A program made the position numbers and the translations under genes. A model generated the notes under the pieces. The model saw only the letters and a list, made by a program, of their open reading frames with translations. It was not told where the DNA came from and did not search any database. Shown piece by piece: positions 21,425-31,918 of a stretch of DNA of 64,000 bases (position 1 is the first letter of the stretch; each line of letters begins with the position of its first letter). The DNA is taken from contig JACKQL020000157.1 in the NCBI GenBank assembly GCA_018296165.2, positions 1 to 64,000 of the forward strand, read 5' to 3'. The stretch is from Termitomyces sp. T153 (Eukaryota > Basidiomycota > Agaricomycetes > Agaricales > Lyophyllaceae).

Positions 21425-23395
21425 AGATAACATTTGTCCTGTACTTATAACCTAGCACTCTGGAGAGGGTGCAGAGTGCAGGGACTTGTGAGGAGAGATA
21501 CAGGGGATTGGTCTGAGCAAGTCTAGAGTGGTCCAGAGAAGTCTAAGACCAAGTATATTAAACATTAGGCTTGGGTGGGTGTCAGGAACAAGTTTATAGG
21601 TGTGCAAATGGACTGCAGGGTAGGTGGAGGCTTTGTGAGTGATGGGAGTGGAGCTGGAGTTTGATGGGGGATCAATCAAGACTAATGAGTTCTGGGGCTG
21701 AACAAAGGGTGAGGTCCAGAGTTGTTGTAAGAATGTTTGAAGATTATAGCACATGCACAGAGTTTGTAATAACATCAGAGGTGAAAGAAATTTAGGAAAG
21801 ATAAAAGAAACAGAGACAGTCAAGACAAGATGAAGACAATACAAGACAAAACTGAGAAAAGAAATAGATCCAAGGCTAAAATTAGAAACAGAGAAGAAAC
21901 AGAGAGAACTAATATCAAGACTAAGGTAATGGATGCTACTCTATGTCTTTATATACTAACTACTGGACATTCTCCTGAGTTTGCGGGTGCAATGGCAGGG
22001 CTTGTTGGAGCTGTGCAGGGTTGATGGGTGTCAGTTCTGATCAGAGAGGGCAGGCCATGGTGATATTCTGAGTGGAATATGGTCCATCCTGCAAGTATTG
22101 AAAAACTCTGGAAGTGTTGTGTGAGTCACAGGGGTGATTGGATGATGTGCATTGATGTGCTCCTATGCCGTATGCTGTGCAGGAAACCAAAAAAAAAAAA
22201 AAAAAAAGAGAATCTCACACTAGTCACTAGATAAGGTAGCTGGCAGTAGGAAGTTAATAGTTGAGGGTGAGTCAGTAACCGTCCCAGAGAACTAGAGCAA
22301 AAGTTACGTTGTGGAGTGAAGTCGATAGAAGTCGGTAAACGGGTCACTAGCCATAGTTGCTAGTGTCGTTAAGTCAGATTAACTAAAATAGGCACCCACA
22401 GTTGGCACCACACTAAGTCGAGGTCGAAGTTGAGGAGGCTTATTGCTAAGCCAGAGTCAAAGGTGATAAAAAGAGCAAAAGAGGCAAAGTGAAATCTCTT
22501 GCTGGTAAGCTCAAAGATAGCAGTTCTCCGATTGTTCTTCTCTGTCTTTAGTGTCTATGTACAGTCAGTATTTATACATTTCAAAGTATAGTATGGGAAA
22601 GTAAACAAATAGACACCACTAGCAACGGCATCTGTCACTGTGTTTAGGGTGCATACAAGGTGTCAGTCTGTAACTAAGTGAAAAATCATAGGCAAAGTCT
22701 TGGCAGCACCTAATTGTGAATGAAACCAAAAAGTAACGGGTCTGATGTCAATACCTGAAGCATAGACACTGTTCAAGTATGTTGGTAAGCTCAGCAAAAG
22801 AAATGATAGTAAAAGGTATGCATCTGATAATTTGCCCATATATAGTAAGGGAATGCTGTTTTGTCACTAGAGTTGCTAGGGTCGCTAATAATCGTTGCTA
22901 GGGAGGGTCTAGGCCTTGATGATTTAGGCCTAGGTTCCAGACTCCAGTGATGTTTCTCATGATTGATAAGTCTCGTGGTCACTAAAGTCTCATGCTTTGG
23001 TCCAATCCTCAGGCTAAGTCTTGTGTGCTGAGTGTTGTGACTCATGTTGGATTCAAGGTAGTCAGCTGCCGCTAAGTCCAAAATGCCAAAAACATGGTGC
23101 TCAGCAATAACTGGGGCTCATCAGCATCTGTGCCAGGGAAAGTGTTGGCAAGGTTTGGGGCCTTGTAAGTTACAGGGGGAGCTGAGGAGGCCTATGGGAG
23201 ATGTGTCAGGGTTTGTTAGGAGTCTCAGGGTTTGCCAGAGGTCCTCAGAGTTTGCTGGAAAAGCATTGGAGTTAGCTGGGGTGGGTGCTGTGAGTTGACA
23301 AAGGTTGGGATGAGTTGGAGAAATGTTGGAGAGTGTTCCTGGAGGGGCAAGGTGTCCTGGGGGGAGGTCTGAAGGTGTGGAAGTGGGTCATGACA
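21425..23395 (-). repeat. Element B 5' LTR, interrupted and truncated
   Basis: It is homologous to the 3' LTR at 11,693 from about base 55 onward; the first 54 bp (the LTR end next to the primer-binding site) are missing. A 971-bp solo LTR at 22,153-23,123 interrupts it. It ends GTCATGACA at 23,395. Confidence 0.75.
22153..23123 (-). repeat. Younger solo LTR inside B 5' LTR
   Basis: A 971-bp insertion with inverted ends TGATG...CATCA and GCAT on both sides (22,149-22,152 and 23,124-23,127). It keeps roughly fifteen CpG sites, unlike all surrounding DNA. A minus-strand TATA-like site (GTATAAATAC, 22,568-22,577) suggests minus orientation. A run of about twenty A lies at 22,189-22,207. No coding frame is present. 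It is probably the most recent insertion in the left half of the nest. Confidence 0.65.
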
Positions 23396-23400
23396 ATTAG

Positions 23401-23773
23401 TTCTGATCAGATGGCAGGCCATGGGTGATATTCTGATGAGAACTAATGGGAATGTAGTCTGCTCCATAGTTGTAGGGGAGTTCTGAAATGGTTAAGTAAG
23501 TTGAGGGGACAATTCAATGACTTATGCCAGGATTAGGAATAGTTTTGGAGGGATCTAGGGGCTTGGAAGGAGAAGGGAGAAGTGATGGGGCCTGCAGAAA
23601 ACATGTTAGAGTTTGTCAGGGGGCCATCAGGGTTTTCCAGAGAAGCATTGGAGTTAGCTGGGGTGGGCAGTGTGGGTGAACAAAGGTTGGAGTGAGTTGA
23701 GGAGGTATTGGTGGGGGCTCTGGAGAAGCAGGGCAGATTGGGAGGTGTTGGGGTTTGGGAAGGGGTTGTGACA
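23401..23773 (-). repeat. Element B' 3' LTR, right part
   Basis: Continuation of the LTR begun at 10,978. It ends GTTGTGACA and is followed by the polypurine tract (GGGGGAGTGA on the minus strand at 23,774-23,783). Confidence 0.7.
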
Positions 23774-24199
23774 TCACTCCCCCTTTAGTGTCAAGACTTT
23801 TGAGGAGTTAGCAGGGGTGTGGGAATTATAGGCAGAGCAATATTAATCAATCTGCAATGGTAGTGGTGGCATGGGGAACAAAGTTGAAGCAAGAATCAAT
23901 ATCCATCAGGAAGCTTCCCCAAAAAATCACAAAGATGTCAGGACATATCCTAGTGCTTCTTAACTGTTTTCCTATGTCTTCAATAGCCTCCTTGTCATTG
24001 CCATTAGGCTTGTTGTTGTCCCTGACTCCTTCACCATCAGATGAGAACCATGTTGATGTCTGGTCTGAGTATAAGGGTTGGTAGGAGGAGTTCAACTGGT
24101 GTCAGAATAGGAGGAGAGTGGATACTATGTACTGGAGTCATAGGTGTATGGATCCTAGAGTTGGGCAGTGCTAATTACATATGTCAGAATTGTCTGCAG

Positions 24200-25683
24200 T
24201 AGTCAAGAGTTTATGGGGAGTCTCATCTTAGGTCCAGGCCTCTGTTTGTTCAGCTCCAGCACTCCTGTCCCATGCATTCAGGCCAAGCCTGGGGCCAGGT
24301 ATAGTGCAGGTCATCCTAGAAGACCAGAGGGTGGCCCAGGCAGAGGTCATACTAGAGTAGTTTGCAGAGGCTGTGGATCAAGCACAGGGTCCTCCAATGT
24401 TGGAGTAGTGCCAGGCCAAAGCCCCAGTAAGCCATGGGCTTCCTTTTTTGTATTCTGGCTGATTGTTGATTTAGTGCATTTCCTGTGCTCAGTGTATGAA
24501 ACAATGCAAGTTTAAGGCACCAGTAGCAGGGTCTCATTGGGACTTCTCAGTCTGCCTTCCATGCTGCTCAAGGCATAAAAAGTGCTGTGTTTCACAGGAG
24601 TGGTGGGTGATGTGTATGGCTGCAGAGCAGAGTTGAAAGGTGGTCTGGATGAGCAATCAGATAGGGGAGGGATAGAGAGGTAAAACATGAGAAGGCAGGG
24701 TTCCAGTGGGGAGGGTAGGGCCATTATAGGGGGGTTGTAGGGAAAAAGGGCCAATCTTGCAGGATAAGGGGAAGCAGAGGGCATTGCCACCTCCAGAGGC
24801 AGAGCCTAGCAAGAGGTCTCAGGTCAAGACAACAATGGTGGGTCTCCTGGAGCCCCATATGTACTCTTTGGGCTTGGAAGCTCTAATAGGGCATTCAGCA
24901 GGCTCTCCTGGGCTTACACCTCTAGCACTAGAGGTGTCTGGGTTGCTATTCCTGATGGCAGAGCAGGTACTGCAGTGGCATGTAGAAGTACTTACAAGAC
25001 TGTTAGCAGTATGGGAGGAGAAAGTCTGTTGAGTAGTTGAGGACTAGGACACAGTGCAGTGGAAGCAGGAGATCACTACTTAGAGGGCCATGAAGCAAGC
25101 TCTGGAAGTGCAGGGGCTGAGGGAGCAGTTGGCCCAGCTGGAGGTGCAGGGTGTAGAGGAGGCAGAGGAGCAGCTGGAGGAGTTGGGGACACAGGCAGGG
25201 TAGAGGGTGCAAGGGCAGCAGGGGATATCTAATGTAGGAGTGCACCAGGCTGTGGTAGAGGCAGGGAGTTGGTGGGAGGAATGGCTCGCCAACAAGGTGG
25301 CCTTGGGGCAGAGAGGGACCATGCATAAGCAATATTTTCACCTATTCCAGCTCTACTGACATGACCCTATAGACTGAATCCAGAAGCACCAGATTCTTCT
25401 TAATAGGGCTTCCATTGCCCTTGCATTGATTCAGAATAGGTTGGCATGGATGCCCAGAGACCATCCTCCAGAGTTGGGGCAGGGTGTGGGTCATATAGGG
25501 AGATTATTGGTGGAGCACCAGCAAAGGAATGTGGTAGAGTCCATCTTATAGTGGGAGTTGGACATGGATGTGGGAGAGCCCCTACTCAGCTACCTGGAGA
25601 CTCTGGCTATAGTGGTGGCCCAGATGGAAGTGGACCTAGTCAGAAGGATAGTGGGAGTGATTCCAGAGAAGGAGAGGGAGTGA
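24200..25683 (+). pseudogene. Antisense spliced gene in element B' (copy 2)
   Basis: This is the clearest copy of the antisense gene. Exon 1 is about 24,200-24,426 (VAQAEVILE, with two TAG). Intron 1 is GTAAGC...AAG, 24,427-24,516. Exon 2 is about 24,517-25,323, with KGKQRALPPPEAEPSKRSQ, then PHMYSLGLEAL, then a coiled-coil-like Glu/Gln/Leu stretch (about 25,080-25,200). Intron 2 is 25,324-25,372 with a GC donor (GCATAAGC), a CTGAC branch-like site and TAG acceptor. Exon 3 is 25,373-25,683, containing LAWMPRDHPPELGQGVGHI and VVAQMEVDLVRRIVGV before TGA. The exon-3 frame is exactly as long as in the copy at 28,926. I do not recognise a domain. The protein would be soluble, acidic-helical and roughly 430 residues. 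The remaining stops fit C-to-T decay. Confidence 0.65.
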
Positions 25684-25899
25684 AGTAGGGATCAGACTCT
25701 GTTTTCTTGTTCTTATGCCAATACCATTCTTTATTGCAATATTTTGTAATTGTAGTTTGTAAATAGTATTTTCTAGCTTCTAGTTTGGCTTGTATAAGAA
25801 TCATCAATTTTCAGATTGTGTGAGAAAATTAAAACATGCAGGCAGTTCCTTGTGGGAGTTGAATTCCTAGTGAATCTAGAGGCAGGGATTATGCCCACT

Positions 25900-28800
25900 A
25901 ATGCCATCTATATCAGCTAGTTCTGGGGGTCCTAGGCTTAGTAGAGTGTTGTCAATGGAAGTCCTGGAGCTTGATGGGGGCTCTGGTGAGGTTTTTGTGG
26001 GCCCCTAAGTATTGTCTTCAGGTCTCTAGCCTTTCCAATGGACTAGGTAATGGGGTTAACCATGAATAAGGTGAGAGTTGAGGATGTGGTCAACTTCATA
26101 GTGGTACTTGTCCTTGACTTTGATAGGTGGTGGTTGGCTGGGGCACTGTTCTGGAAAGGAGTCTAGGGCATACTTCTTGAGAAGGTGGATATAGAAAATG
26201 GGGTGGAGGCCTTTTATGCCTGAAGGTAGGTTGAGTTTGTAGGCATGAGTCAAGACCTTTTAGAGAATCTTGAAGGGGCCAAGATGTTTATGGTTAAGCT
26301 TGATGGAGGTTCTCCATGTCTTGAAGTTGTGTCAATCAAGCCAAAACCAGAGTTCTGGAGGACCAGTCAGGGGTGGGGTCATATCAGATATTGCATGCTT
26401 GGAATAGGCTTGATTGGTGGTGTTGATTTTGTTCAGAGAAACTGGTAGAAGAATCAAAGGTCTGGAGCAACTTTGTGGGCAACATAAGAGGGGATATCTT
26501 TGAGGGATAGTGTGTGGTTGTAGCCCTTGTTGGCATAGAAGGAAGAAAATCTGGTGGCAGAGTGAGGCATGTTGTTGTAAGTAAACTTGGCAGGGGGAAG
26601 TCCTGTATGCCAGTCATTCTGTAAATAATTAACATAGAGGTGGAGATACTGTTCCTCAGTCTAATTTATTCATTGAGTTTGTCTATTGGTCTCCAGTAGT
26701 AGGTAGTCAATAGATTAGTCTTTATTTTGAGGGCCTTGCATAACAACTGCTAAAACCAAGAGACAAACAAAGGGCTGTGGACTTTGGGCTGTAGCCCTTG
26801 TTGGCATACAAGGGAGAACAAGGGAGAAACTCCAGTGGTGGAGTGAGGCATGTTGTTGTAGTCAAACTCAGTGAGGGAAGGTTCTGCATGCCAGTCATTT
26901 TGTAAATAATTAACATAGAGGTGGAGATACTGTTCTAAGGTCTGGTTTACTCATTCTATTTGCCTGTCAGTCTCCAAATGGTAGACAGTTGATAGGTTGG
27001 TCTTAATTTCAAGAGCCTTGCATAACAACTGCCAAAAGCAGGAGACAAACAGAGGGCTGTGGTCAGAGATGATGTTGCCTGGGAGTTCATGCTTGGAGAA
27101 TATGTGCTCAAGGAACAGTTTGGCAAACTCTGGAGCATTGTTGGTGGTGCAGCAGGAGATGAAGAGTGCTTACTTGGTGAGTTGGCAGATGACCATGAGG
27201 ATTGCATCAAAGCCTTCAGAGTTGGTGAGTTCAACAATATAGTCCATCAAAATCAAGGACCAGGAGTGGTGGTCAGCAGGGAGGGGTTTCAGCAGGCTGT
27301 AAGAGCAATGGCAGGGTACCTTGGCCTGGAGGCATGGTTTGCATGCCCATACATATTGTGTGACATTCTTCTTTATTCCTAGCCAAAGGTAAGTCCTGGA
27401 GATGAGTTGGAGAGTCTTACAGAGTTCTAGATGTCCTTAGAGTTTCTGATTGTGATTCTGCCAAAGTATGTCAAGGTGAGTGGACTTGTGGTCCAGAGCA
27501 TAGATATGTCCTTCCTAGAGTAGAAGTCAATGGTCCAGAAATAGTGTCAAGAGTTGGTTGGCTGCTGGCTCATTGGTGGAGCTGTTGTGGGGTTGTGCTG
27601 AGTGAAGAAGGAGTCCAGGGGTGTGTTTCAAATTTGGTGGAGGATTCCTTCTTCAGTCATAATCAGCATGGCATGAAGGTGTTCAGGGGAAATTACCACT
27701 GAATGGTTGAATGCATTCTGCTCAGCTTCAAATAACTTCTTTGAGTACACATTGAGCCTCCAGGTAAGGGTATCAGGTTTTGTGCCAAGTTGACTGGGGT
27801 GATAGAAGATGGTGAAGTCATACTCAGAGAGGGTTTTGGACCATTGAGCTTGTTGGCAGCTGAGTTGTTTGGTGGTAGTGATATATTGTAGATTGTTGTG
27901 GTCAGAGTAGACTTGGATGCAGTGCAGAGCTCCCTCAAGGTAGGCCCTCCATTGCTGGAAGGCTTTGATAATGGTGAGGAGTTGTTTATCATAGTTGTTG
28001 TAGTTGAGCTCTGCAGGGATCATTGAATGTGTGTAGAAGGCAATGGAGTGGAGATCCTTCCCTCTGGAGTCCAACTGGGAGAGTATCCTGGTGATGGTGT
28101 AGTCAGAGGTATCACATTCCAGGACTATAGGCAGAGTGGAGTTGAAGTGGCAGAGAACTGGGGAAGAGGTGAAGGCTTCTTTGAGGAGGGTGAAGACACT
28201 TTGGCACTTGCTATTCCAGTTCCAGGGGGTATCCTTCCAGGTGAGCCAATTGAGGGGTTTATGATCTCAGAGTAGTTGTTGATGAAGTGGTGATAGAAAT
28301 TAGCAAACCCCAGAGAAGACTGTACCTCTTTGACATTCTGGGGTGGGGGCCAGTTGAGAATGGCCTTGACTTTGGCTGGGTCCATGCATATGCCATCTGA
28401 AGTGATACTAACTCTGAGGTATTCCACTTCTGTGGTGTGTAAGGAGCACTTCTTAGGTTTGGCATGGAGGTGGTACTTCCAGAGTTGTTCTAGGATGTGG
28501 TGTATGTGCTCCAGATGTTTCTCCTGGGAATTTGAGTAGATTAGGATGTTGACCAAGTACATGATAATGAAAATGTTGTTTATATTGTAGAAGATGTTGT
28601 TCATGAAGTACTGGAAGGTGGCAGGGGAGTTGGTTATTCCAAAAGGCATCACTAGGTACTCAAATAAGCCATAGCAGGTGTAGAAGGCAGTTTTCCATTC
28701 ATGTCTCAGAGTGATCCAGATGTTGTTGTAGCCAGAGCAGAGGTCTATCTTTGTGTAGATCTTAGCACTGCAGAAGTGGTCAACAAGGTCTCCAATCAAG

Positions 28801-28918
28801 GGGAGAGAATACCAGTTCTTTTTTAGTGACTTTGTTGAGTCCCCAGTAATCAACACAGAGTTGAAAGGATCCATTCCTCTTCTTGGCAAACAGGACTGGT
28901 GCTCTGGTGGCAGAGATC
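25900..28918 (-). pseudogene. pol: pol of element B' (RT to chromodomain)
   Basis: Minus-strand order: reverse transcriptase 28,125-28,918 (blocks APVLFAKKRNGSFQLCVDY, LCSGYNNIWI, TNSPATFQYFMNN), with the catalytic box reading YLVN in place of YLDD. RNase H 27,628-28,074 (YSDHNNLQYI). Integrase about 26,380-27,450, containing a 271-bp duplication. Chromodomain about 26,050-26,170 (KDKYHYEVDHILNSHLI). Stops and shifts are frequent. The 254-codon open reverse transcriptase frame shows that decay here is milder than in B. Confidence 0.75.
26520..27061 (-). repeat. 271-bp tandem duplication in integrase
   Basis: The block beginning GTAGCCCTTGTTGGCATA at 26,520 begins again at 26,791. The two units differ at many positions by eye, so the duplication is old. 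It repeats part of the integrase core and would destroy the protein. Confidence 0.7.
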
Positions 28919-28925
28919 AAGGAGC

Positions 28926-29429
28926 ATATTTGGAGCAATTGGAGGCATGGGCAGGGGAGCCACACAGAGCACAGAATGCAGAGGTGGCCCAGGTGGTAGT
29001 GGAGACAGGGAGGAGGTGAGGAGAGTGGCTTGCTAATGAGGTGGCCTTGGGGCATTGGGCAATTTCACATAAGGGTTTCTTTCTTCCTCATTCCCATAGT
29101 GCTGACAGAACCTAGCAGACTGGGTCTGAGAGCATTGGATCCCCCTTGACAGGGCATTGGCTGCACTTGTGTCCATCCAAGATGGGCTGTTATGGATGCC
29201 CAGGGATCTCCCTCCAGAGCTGGGGCAAGGGGTGGGACAAATGGGGCAGCTGCTGGGAGAACATTGTTGGAGGACCACAGCAGATCCTAAAGCATGGTGG
29301 GAGGTGGCTACAGACATAGGGGAGCTCCTCCCAGGTCATCCAGAGGTTCTAGCAGTGGTAATAGCCCAGATAGAGGTGGACCTGGTGGGGAGGATAGTGG
29401 AGGTGGTTCCAGAGGGGGAGGGAGTGTAA
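28926..29429 (+). pseudogene. Antisense spliced gene, 3' part (copy 3)
   Basis: It starts within exon 2 (LEQLEAWAGEP, EWLANEVALG), fused at about 28,925 to the reverse transcriptase of B'. Intron 2 ends ...CTAGCAG at 29,118. Exon 3 (29,119-29,429) reads LLWMPRDLPPELGQGVGQM, then AWWEVATDIGELLPGHPEVLA, then IAQIEVDLVGRIVEVVP to TAA, with one TGA near its start. The frame length after the splice equals that of copy 2 (102 codons before the stop), which argues for coding constraint. Confidence 0.65.
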
Positions 29430-29789
29430 GGGGAATTTGGACCCCTCATTCCTACTCATCTTATACTTAGTGCTGGCCTCAATTACATAACATTCTGTAT
29501 TTTATAGCATATCTACATGACTATTTGGACTTTTGGTCTGAGCAATTAAATTGTCAGATTCTGTGAGGGGATTAGAATGTAAAAACATGCAGGGGGTTAC
29601 TTGTGGGAGTTGAATCCCTAATAAATCCAGAGGCAGGAGTTATGTCCACTAGTGCCATCTGTGTCAACTAGTCCCTGGAGTCCTAGAGCTTGGTGAAATG
29701 TTGTCAATGGAAGTCCCAGAGTTTGGTGGGGGCTTTAGAGAGGTTTTTATGGAGTTCTCAAGTGTTGTCCCCAGGTCTGTAGCCCTTTC
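29430..29789 (-). pseudogene. Remnant of chromodomain 3' end, third B-family copy
   Basis: The sequence matches the stretch between antisense gene and chromodomain in B (14,640-14,990) and B' (25,690-26,040). It is cut at 29,789 by element A. Nothing to the right of A continues it. Confidence 0.55.
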
Positions 29790-30230
29790 TATCAGGGGAC
29801 ATCCCACTTGTTTCCCCCTCTCCTTCTCCAGTTCTTGTCAGATTTGCTCCACTATAGTTTTCCTTTATTCTCCTTCCTTTTTCCTATCTATTGGTCCTAG
29901 TTTCAGCCCTCAGGCTGCACCAGTTCTCTATCAATAATTCAGACAAGTGTGGCCCCTTTGACACTGCTACTGGCTTATGTAACTGCTGACCAATTGCTAA
30001 CACATCACTTTTGTCTTTTTTCTCTGTCATACTGTACAGTTGTTTCTCACCCTTCTGAAGCCTCTGAAGCATCACATCTGGCCTAGGGAGTCCCCAGACT
30101 TGTTCTCTTTGGATTTCCCTTTGCCAGATGAGTAGTTATCTCAGTAGACACTGTACAGTACTGAATAGACTTTGGATTTCCCTTTGCCAGCTGTGTGATT
30201 GAGCCACAGCCTCCAGAGGTTGCCCTTACA
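29790..30230 (+). repeat. Element A left copy, 5' LTR
   Basis: A 441-bp LTR with start TATCAGGGG (TGTTAGGGG in the other LTRs of this family) and end CCCTTACA. It differs from its own 3' LTR at roughly one base in ten by eye, so the element is old. It contains two copies of a TTTGGATTTCCCTTTGCCA motif about 70 bp apart. Confidence 0.85.
30096..30106 (+). promoter_or_regulatory. Putative transcript 5' end / self-primer, element A
   Basis: AGACTTGTTCT inside the LTR is the exact reverse complement of AGAACAAGTCT at 30,233-30,243. In Tf1-type elements the first 11 bases of the mRNA anneal to the primer-binding site; here the match is also exactly 11 bases. The transcription start is inferred, not seen. 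Confidence 0.55.
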
Positions 30231-30232
30231 GC

Positions 30233-30243
30233 AGAACAAGTCT
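30233..30243 (+). other. Primer-binding site, element A
   Basis: AGAACAAGTCT begins two bases after the LTR end. It is complementary to the internal LTR site at 30,096. The same 11-mer follows the LTR of element C. Confidence 0.6.
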
Positions 30244-30379
30244 CTAGATTTGGTCTGGGAGCCTGCTTTTCAATTACTTGAGCTTCTACTTGGTTCCTCA
30301 AAAGGTCTCTACCCCACCAGTGTCTTAGTGCCCTCTGTGCCCCTCCTATGACCTAGCCAACCCCTCCAGCACCTCCTTC

Positions 30380-31670
30380 TGACACTTCAAGCCCCCAGAA
30401 CAATACCTGGAGTTGTTTGCTGTCCCTGGAGACACAGGTTCAACTTATCCAAGCCTCCCTTACTTCTCACACAGCTAAACTCACTGGACTCCATCAGACT
30501 ACTGAAGCAGTGTCCTTTTCTCTCCAAGCCCTTCTGAAACATCTCCCCCTTGCTCCTACCACACCTCCAATGCTCCCAGCAGATGCAGAACAGTTTGTGT
30601 CTGCACCTAGCTCAGGCTTTTTGGCTCCAGCTGCTGCAGAATGGTTCATGTCTGCATCTGGCTTAGGCCTTTCAGCTCCTTGTTACAAACTCCCTTGTCC
30701 TGCACTCCCTGATGTATATGATGGAGATTATAAGGCTGGAGAACATTTCCTCCAGTCCTGCATCACCTATATCCAGCTGAGTGGTGAAGCCTTTACCTTG
30801 GATGCTTTGAAAATTGCCTGGGTCCTCTCCTATATAAAAGCTGGTCAAGCCTCAACCTATGCACTGCATATCTTCTGATGCCTAGGAGGAGTTGAGAGTT
30901 TCTCTGGCTGGATGGAGTTTGAAAAGGAGTTCTGAGCAGAGTTCTTCCCCCTTGACCTTGCCAAAACCACAGCTCTTTCTCTTTGAGACCAAACTCAGTA
31001 TGGTCAAAAAAAGCAGTCACTTGATAAATACATCTACTCTTTTTGTGCCTTAGTTGAACAGGCTAGATATCTGGACAGTCTACAACTCTGCCTAACCTTC
31101 CATGATGGACTCCACCCCTCTCTCAGAGATCATATTGACAGCATGGCAGAAGAGTGCCCAGATGATGAGCATGTCAATACCTGGTACAAGGTGGCACAGG
31201 AGCAGTGGCAGCTCATAGAACTGCAATGTGAGTTGTGGCAGATGCAACCCTCAACCTTCCCTTTTTCTCATGGAGAGTTCACCCCCCAAGCTCTCTCTTC
31301 CACACCTGCATTAGCATCTCCATGAGCAGGTGCAGCTCCTCCCTTTATGCCTCATGCTGCTTCCCTGTGCTCCCTATCCCAAAGAGTCCCAATGGATATT
31401 GATGCTTCCCAACAGTGGTCCTCTACTCCTTTGCTGTATTGATGCTGTGGAAAGGCAGGTCATTTTGCCTGTTACTGTTCTCAAGAGCTAGAAGTCTGCT
31501 ACTTGTCAGCATTGGAGCAAGAAGAGCTGCTCATCCAACTCCTTGCAGCCCAGGACACTACAGGAACCCCCTTTCCAGATGCACTTATAGCTATCCATTC
31601 TGAGAAAGTGGCCAATGTATTGGAGGAGGTTCCTACAGAGTCTGAAGATTTTTCAAAGGGCAACAGATGA
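30380..31670 (+). pseudogene. gag: gag of element A (left copy)
   Basis: The frame opens near 30,380 and continues with occasional stops. It has an N-terminal helical segment (LLSLETQVQLIQASL), a Pro/Ala-rich linker, then the retrotransposon gag domain (YDGDYKAGEHFLQSCITYI, about 30,718-30,870), and after two stops its C-terminal half to about 31,320. A degenerate zinc knuckle at about 31,430-31,480 reads CCGKAGHFACYC, with the first Cys apparently changed to Tyr (TGT to TAT) and a TGA where Arg is expected. The product would package RNA in virus-like particles. Confidence 0.7.
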
Positions 31671-31918
31671 CCAGTATGTCCCCATTGCCCAGTACTGATT
31701 GTTTCACCCCCCTGTTCATAGAACAAAATATATCTGTTGCCATTGTTGATACTATGCCTGAAACAATAAGCCCCTCCTCAGATGTACAAACTCCCTCTCC
31801 AGCTAAAGTCTCAGCTGGAAACACACCCCCTAGCCCATGCCTTTGGATTCCTGCATAGGAACACTGCCTCCCCCATTGCTATGTTATTGCTTCCACCCCT
31901 TCTACCAACTCCCTGAAG

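Larger units (their letters stand above)
11693..23395 (-). mobile_element. Element B: chromodomain Ty3/gypsy, nested
   Basis: The element lies between GTCAG (11,688-11,692) and ATTAG (23,396-23,400), a 5-bp target duplication with two transitions. Removing it joins the two halves of a B' LTR precisely (GTCAG then TTCTGATCAG). Order on the minus strand: 5' LTR (21,425-23,395, interrupted by a solo LTR), gag, protease, reverse transcriptase, RNase H, integrase, chromodomain, an antisense spliced gene on the plus strand, polypurine tract, 3' LTR. The coding parts carry many stops and shifts, so the element is inactive. CpG is nearly absent. Confidence 0.85.
23774..28925 (-). mobile_element. Element B' internal region, truncated
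   Basis: A B-family element with the same order as B: polypurine tract, antisense spliced gene, chromodomain, integrase, RNase H, reverse transcriptase. It stops inside the N-terminal part of reverse transcriptase at about 28,925, where 3' sequence of another B-family copy is joined. gag, protease and 5' LTR are absent. Confidence 0.75.
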
